Shown here: piece after piece, positions 5,801-6,581 of the stretch
How positions within the stretch are numbered: position 1 is the stretch's first letter
Layout of the letters: the number at the start of each line of letters is the position of its first letter
From: Lachnospiraceae bacterium
Lineage (GTDB): Bacteria; Bacillota_A; Clostridia; Lachnospirales; Lachnospiraceae
Direction: 5' to 3'
Assembly: GCA_017523185.1 (NCBI GenBank)
Contig: JAFWXB010000178.1
Coordinates: 1 to 6,581, forward strand
DNA length: 6,581 nucleotides
The notes under the pieces: generated by a model
What the model was told of the DNA's origin: nothing
Databases searched by the model: none
The model's input: only the letters and a program-made list of their open reading frames with translations
Made by a program: the position numbers and the translations under genes

Positions 5801-6581
5801 GGCTATACCGTAGCCCAAGTATTCCAACTCGTATACGCAGAAATGGCAAGTAATACAAGTGCTGCAACGATTTCCTCTGATGTAAAAGATTATAGTGTAT
5901 ATCTTCAAACAGAAGAACAATCAAAAGTAACATTAGATAATATCAGAAATATTACATTTACACATACCGATAAAGAAGGAAATGAAAAAGAAGTTGCTTT
6001 AACAGAAATCTGTACAATGGAAGATACAACAACATTAAGTACGATTAATCGAACTGCTCAAATGCGATATTTAACAGTATCTTGTGGTATTGATGATAAC
6101 CATAATGTTACCTTAGTAAGTAATGATGTAAAAGAAAAATTAGCAGGTCTTACACTTCCGGAAGGTTATGAAATAAAAATGGCAGGGGAAGATGAAACGA
6201 TTAATGAATCTATGGAACAAATGGTACTTATGTTACTTCTTGCAATTATATTTATTTATTTAATTATGGTAGCACAATTCCAATCATTGTTATCACCATT
6301 TATTATTATATTTACAATTCCACTTGCATTTACCGGTGGTTTCTTTGCACTCTTTCTTTCGGGAAAAGAATTAAGTGTGATTGCAATGCTCGGATTTATT
6401 ATGTTAGCTGGTTTAATTGTAAACAATGGTATTGTATTAATTGACTATATTAACCAAGAACGTGCAGAAGGGGTAAGTAAACATGATGCTATTATTGATG
6501 CAGGTGTAACACGTTTACGTCCAATTCTTATGACTGCATTAACAACGATTTTAGCCATGTCTACTTCAGCAGCAGGTATGG
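2894..6581 (+). CDS. RND-superfamily efflux transporter with large extracytoplasmic insert (3' end outside window)
   Basis: This is a proton-coupled RND permease of the AcrB/SwrC type, probably exporting drugs, lipids or peptides; the substrate cannot be read from sequence. The ATG follows AAAGGAG (2878-2884) by 9 nt. 1,229 codons are visible and roughly 50-80 are missing. Layout: TM1 about 11-29; LLPDMSFPY at 35-43 and the first porter half; an extra helical segment about 196-455; the porter resumes with AQNFDMPAG (461-469); TM2 591-606, TM3 611-632, TM4 about 640-661 with GMLVDNSIVAIENIYR (650-665), TM5 686-704, TM6 716-738; TM7 773-793; second porter half; TM8 1110-1130, TM9 1136-1155, TM10 about 1162-1184 with GLIVNNGIVLIDY; then VTRLRPILMTAL. 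AcrB is about 1,049 residues and its Asp407 aligns to Asp654 here, a net gain of about 247. The AcrB Asp408 and Lys940 positions are Asn655 and Asn1177. No adaptor gene is visible. The promoter and TetR-type operator upstream suggest inducible expression. Confidence 0.93.
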   Translation, partial: MLSKFSVKKPYTVLVGVLLVIVLGVVSLMDMTTDLLPDMSFPYALIITTDVGASPEEIEKTVTAPIEASMATTSNIKSINSMSSNSYSMVICEYEQVANMDSVVIEIQQNLDQLSGAWDDTVSAPIIMQIDPDMLPVMTAAVDVEGMDSIAVSEYVENELIPALESIEGVASASATGSIEEKVMVTLNTEKINALNEKIQNEINKQFEEPESEIQNGLDQLEDGKEALLDGSEQLGTGIGEGMQEVLEQQNKLYKTKEELVKQLSELKEQKTVLETIQKILDEFLVSDTYAKMIELGKEIDALRELINSNNFIPEEQLEAFREQLAEAQAKWEEANKGIGLDFSALEELGFKVEDFSDLSSVSASLGTMLTQMNVGIETIESALKQIEDGEVALDQALGMINANGLVASIQMSQSYTDLVTALNGLQQAQTELENAKDQAQQSADLNNILTLETITGLLTAQNFDMPAGYAYDGDTQYLVRIGESVETVEDLANLVLINLGMEEVGTIHLCDVADVELVDNAGEVYSVVNGNPSISISLEKQTGYSTGEVTDRILEKFEMLEKNNANLNFTVLMDQGIYIDVIVDSVVENMIIGAILAILVLLVFLKDFKPTIVIACSIPLSVIVSIVLMYFTDITLNIISMSGLTLGIGMLVDNSIVAIENIYRLRVEGYSIRKASVEGASQVAGALVASTLTTVSVYVPIIFTDGITKQLFVDLALTIAFTLGASLLVALTFVPALASFTLKNTKEIAHPWFDKCKDMYGEFLEICLHHKIIVFVVSIALLVVSAVASLSKGMTFMDMEMETNQLSVSITAKEDEVLEFDELVAFSDEAIEKIMTIEGVETIGASIGGNSTASLMSGGSGDAVTMYVLLEEDSNASIYTVAEQIEEKTKDMNCLVTCNTSSMDMTAMFGSGLSIQVKGADIEKLQKVASQVAEIVSNVEGTVDIVDGLDNQSPQLAIIVDKEKAAEYGYTVAQVFQLVYAEMASNTSAATISSDVKDYSVYLQTEEQSKVTLDNIRNITFTHTDKEGNEKEVALTEICTMEDTTTLSTINRTAQMRYLTVSCGIDDNHNVTLVSNDVKEKLAGLTLPEGYEIKMAGEDETINESMEQMVLMLLLAIIFIYLIMVAQFQSLLSPFIIIFTIPLAFTGGFFALFLSGKELSVIAMLGFIMLAGLIVNNGIVLIDYINQERAEGVSKHDAIIDAGVTRLRPILMTALTTILAMSTSAAGM

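Noticed and set aside
1..6581. CRISPR array, tRNA/rRNA genes, insertion sequence or transposase
   Set aside because: I saw no regularly spaced direct repeats, no cloverleaf or rRNA-like conserved stretch, and no transposase motifs in any frame.

Overview
The window is AT-rich, plus-strand-oriented DNA that reads like a low-GC Gram-positive anaerobe, probably a Clostridia/Lachnospiraceae-type Firmicute. The evidence is strong AGGAG ribosome sites, A/T-ending codons, consensus sigma-A promoters, and an RND transporter of the Gram-positive style. This assignment is an inference from style; no rRNA or other marker gene is present.

Layout. Positions 1-2152 hold a two-gene modification-dependent (type IV) restriction operon. 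mcrB is open at the left window edge, so its beginning is missing; what remains is the end of a probable MrcB_N/DUF3578-like domain and a complete AAA+ GTPase module. mcrC is a full-length PD-(D/E)xK nuclease subunit whose start overlaps the mcrB stop. Positions 2153-2429 carry no gene but hold a near-consensus extended -10 promoter (2265-2293) and a long, nearly perfect inverted repeat (2344-2410). The repeat ends just before the ribosome site of a 45-codon gene (2430-2567). That gene encodes an unrecognised single-span membrane peptide with a strongly acidic tail and no Lys or Arg. A clear intrinsic terminator (2683-2732) closes this unit.

From 2733 a second regulatory region begins: a sigma-A-type promoter (2772-2799), then a 16-bp GC-rich TetR-type palindrome (2812-2827) just past the expected transcription start, then a good ribosome site. 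These serve a large RND-superfamily transporter (2894 to the right edge, more than 1,229 residues, C-terminus missing). It has the usual RND plan (TM1, porter region, TM2-6, second porter region, TM7-11) but carries an extra segment of roughly 250 residues in the first extracytoplasmic half. That segment is predicted to be helical and begins with four (L/I)xxG heptads. The canonical AcrB proton-relay residues are only partly present (VDN instead of VDD; N instead of the TM10 lysine).

How the parts relate. McrB and McrC work together: the McrB hexamer recognises modified DNA and hydrolyses GTP, and McrC stimulates it and cuts. The small membrane peptide has its own promoter and terminator, so it is transcriptionally separable from both neighbours, although read-through from mcrC is possible because I see no convincing terminator after mcrC. 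The RND gene is probably drug- or lipid-inducible through a TetR repressor whose gene is not in this window. The least explained items are the 45-residue peptide with its structured leader, and the RND insert.
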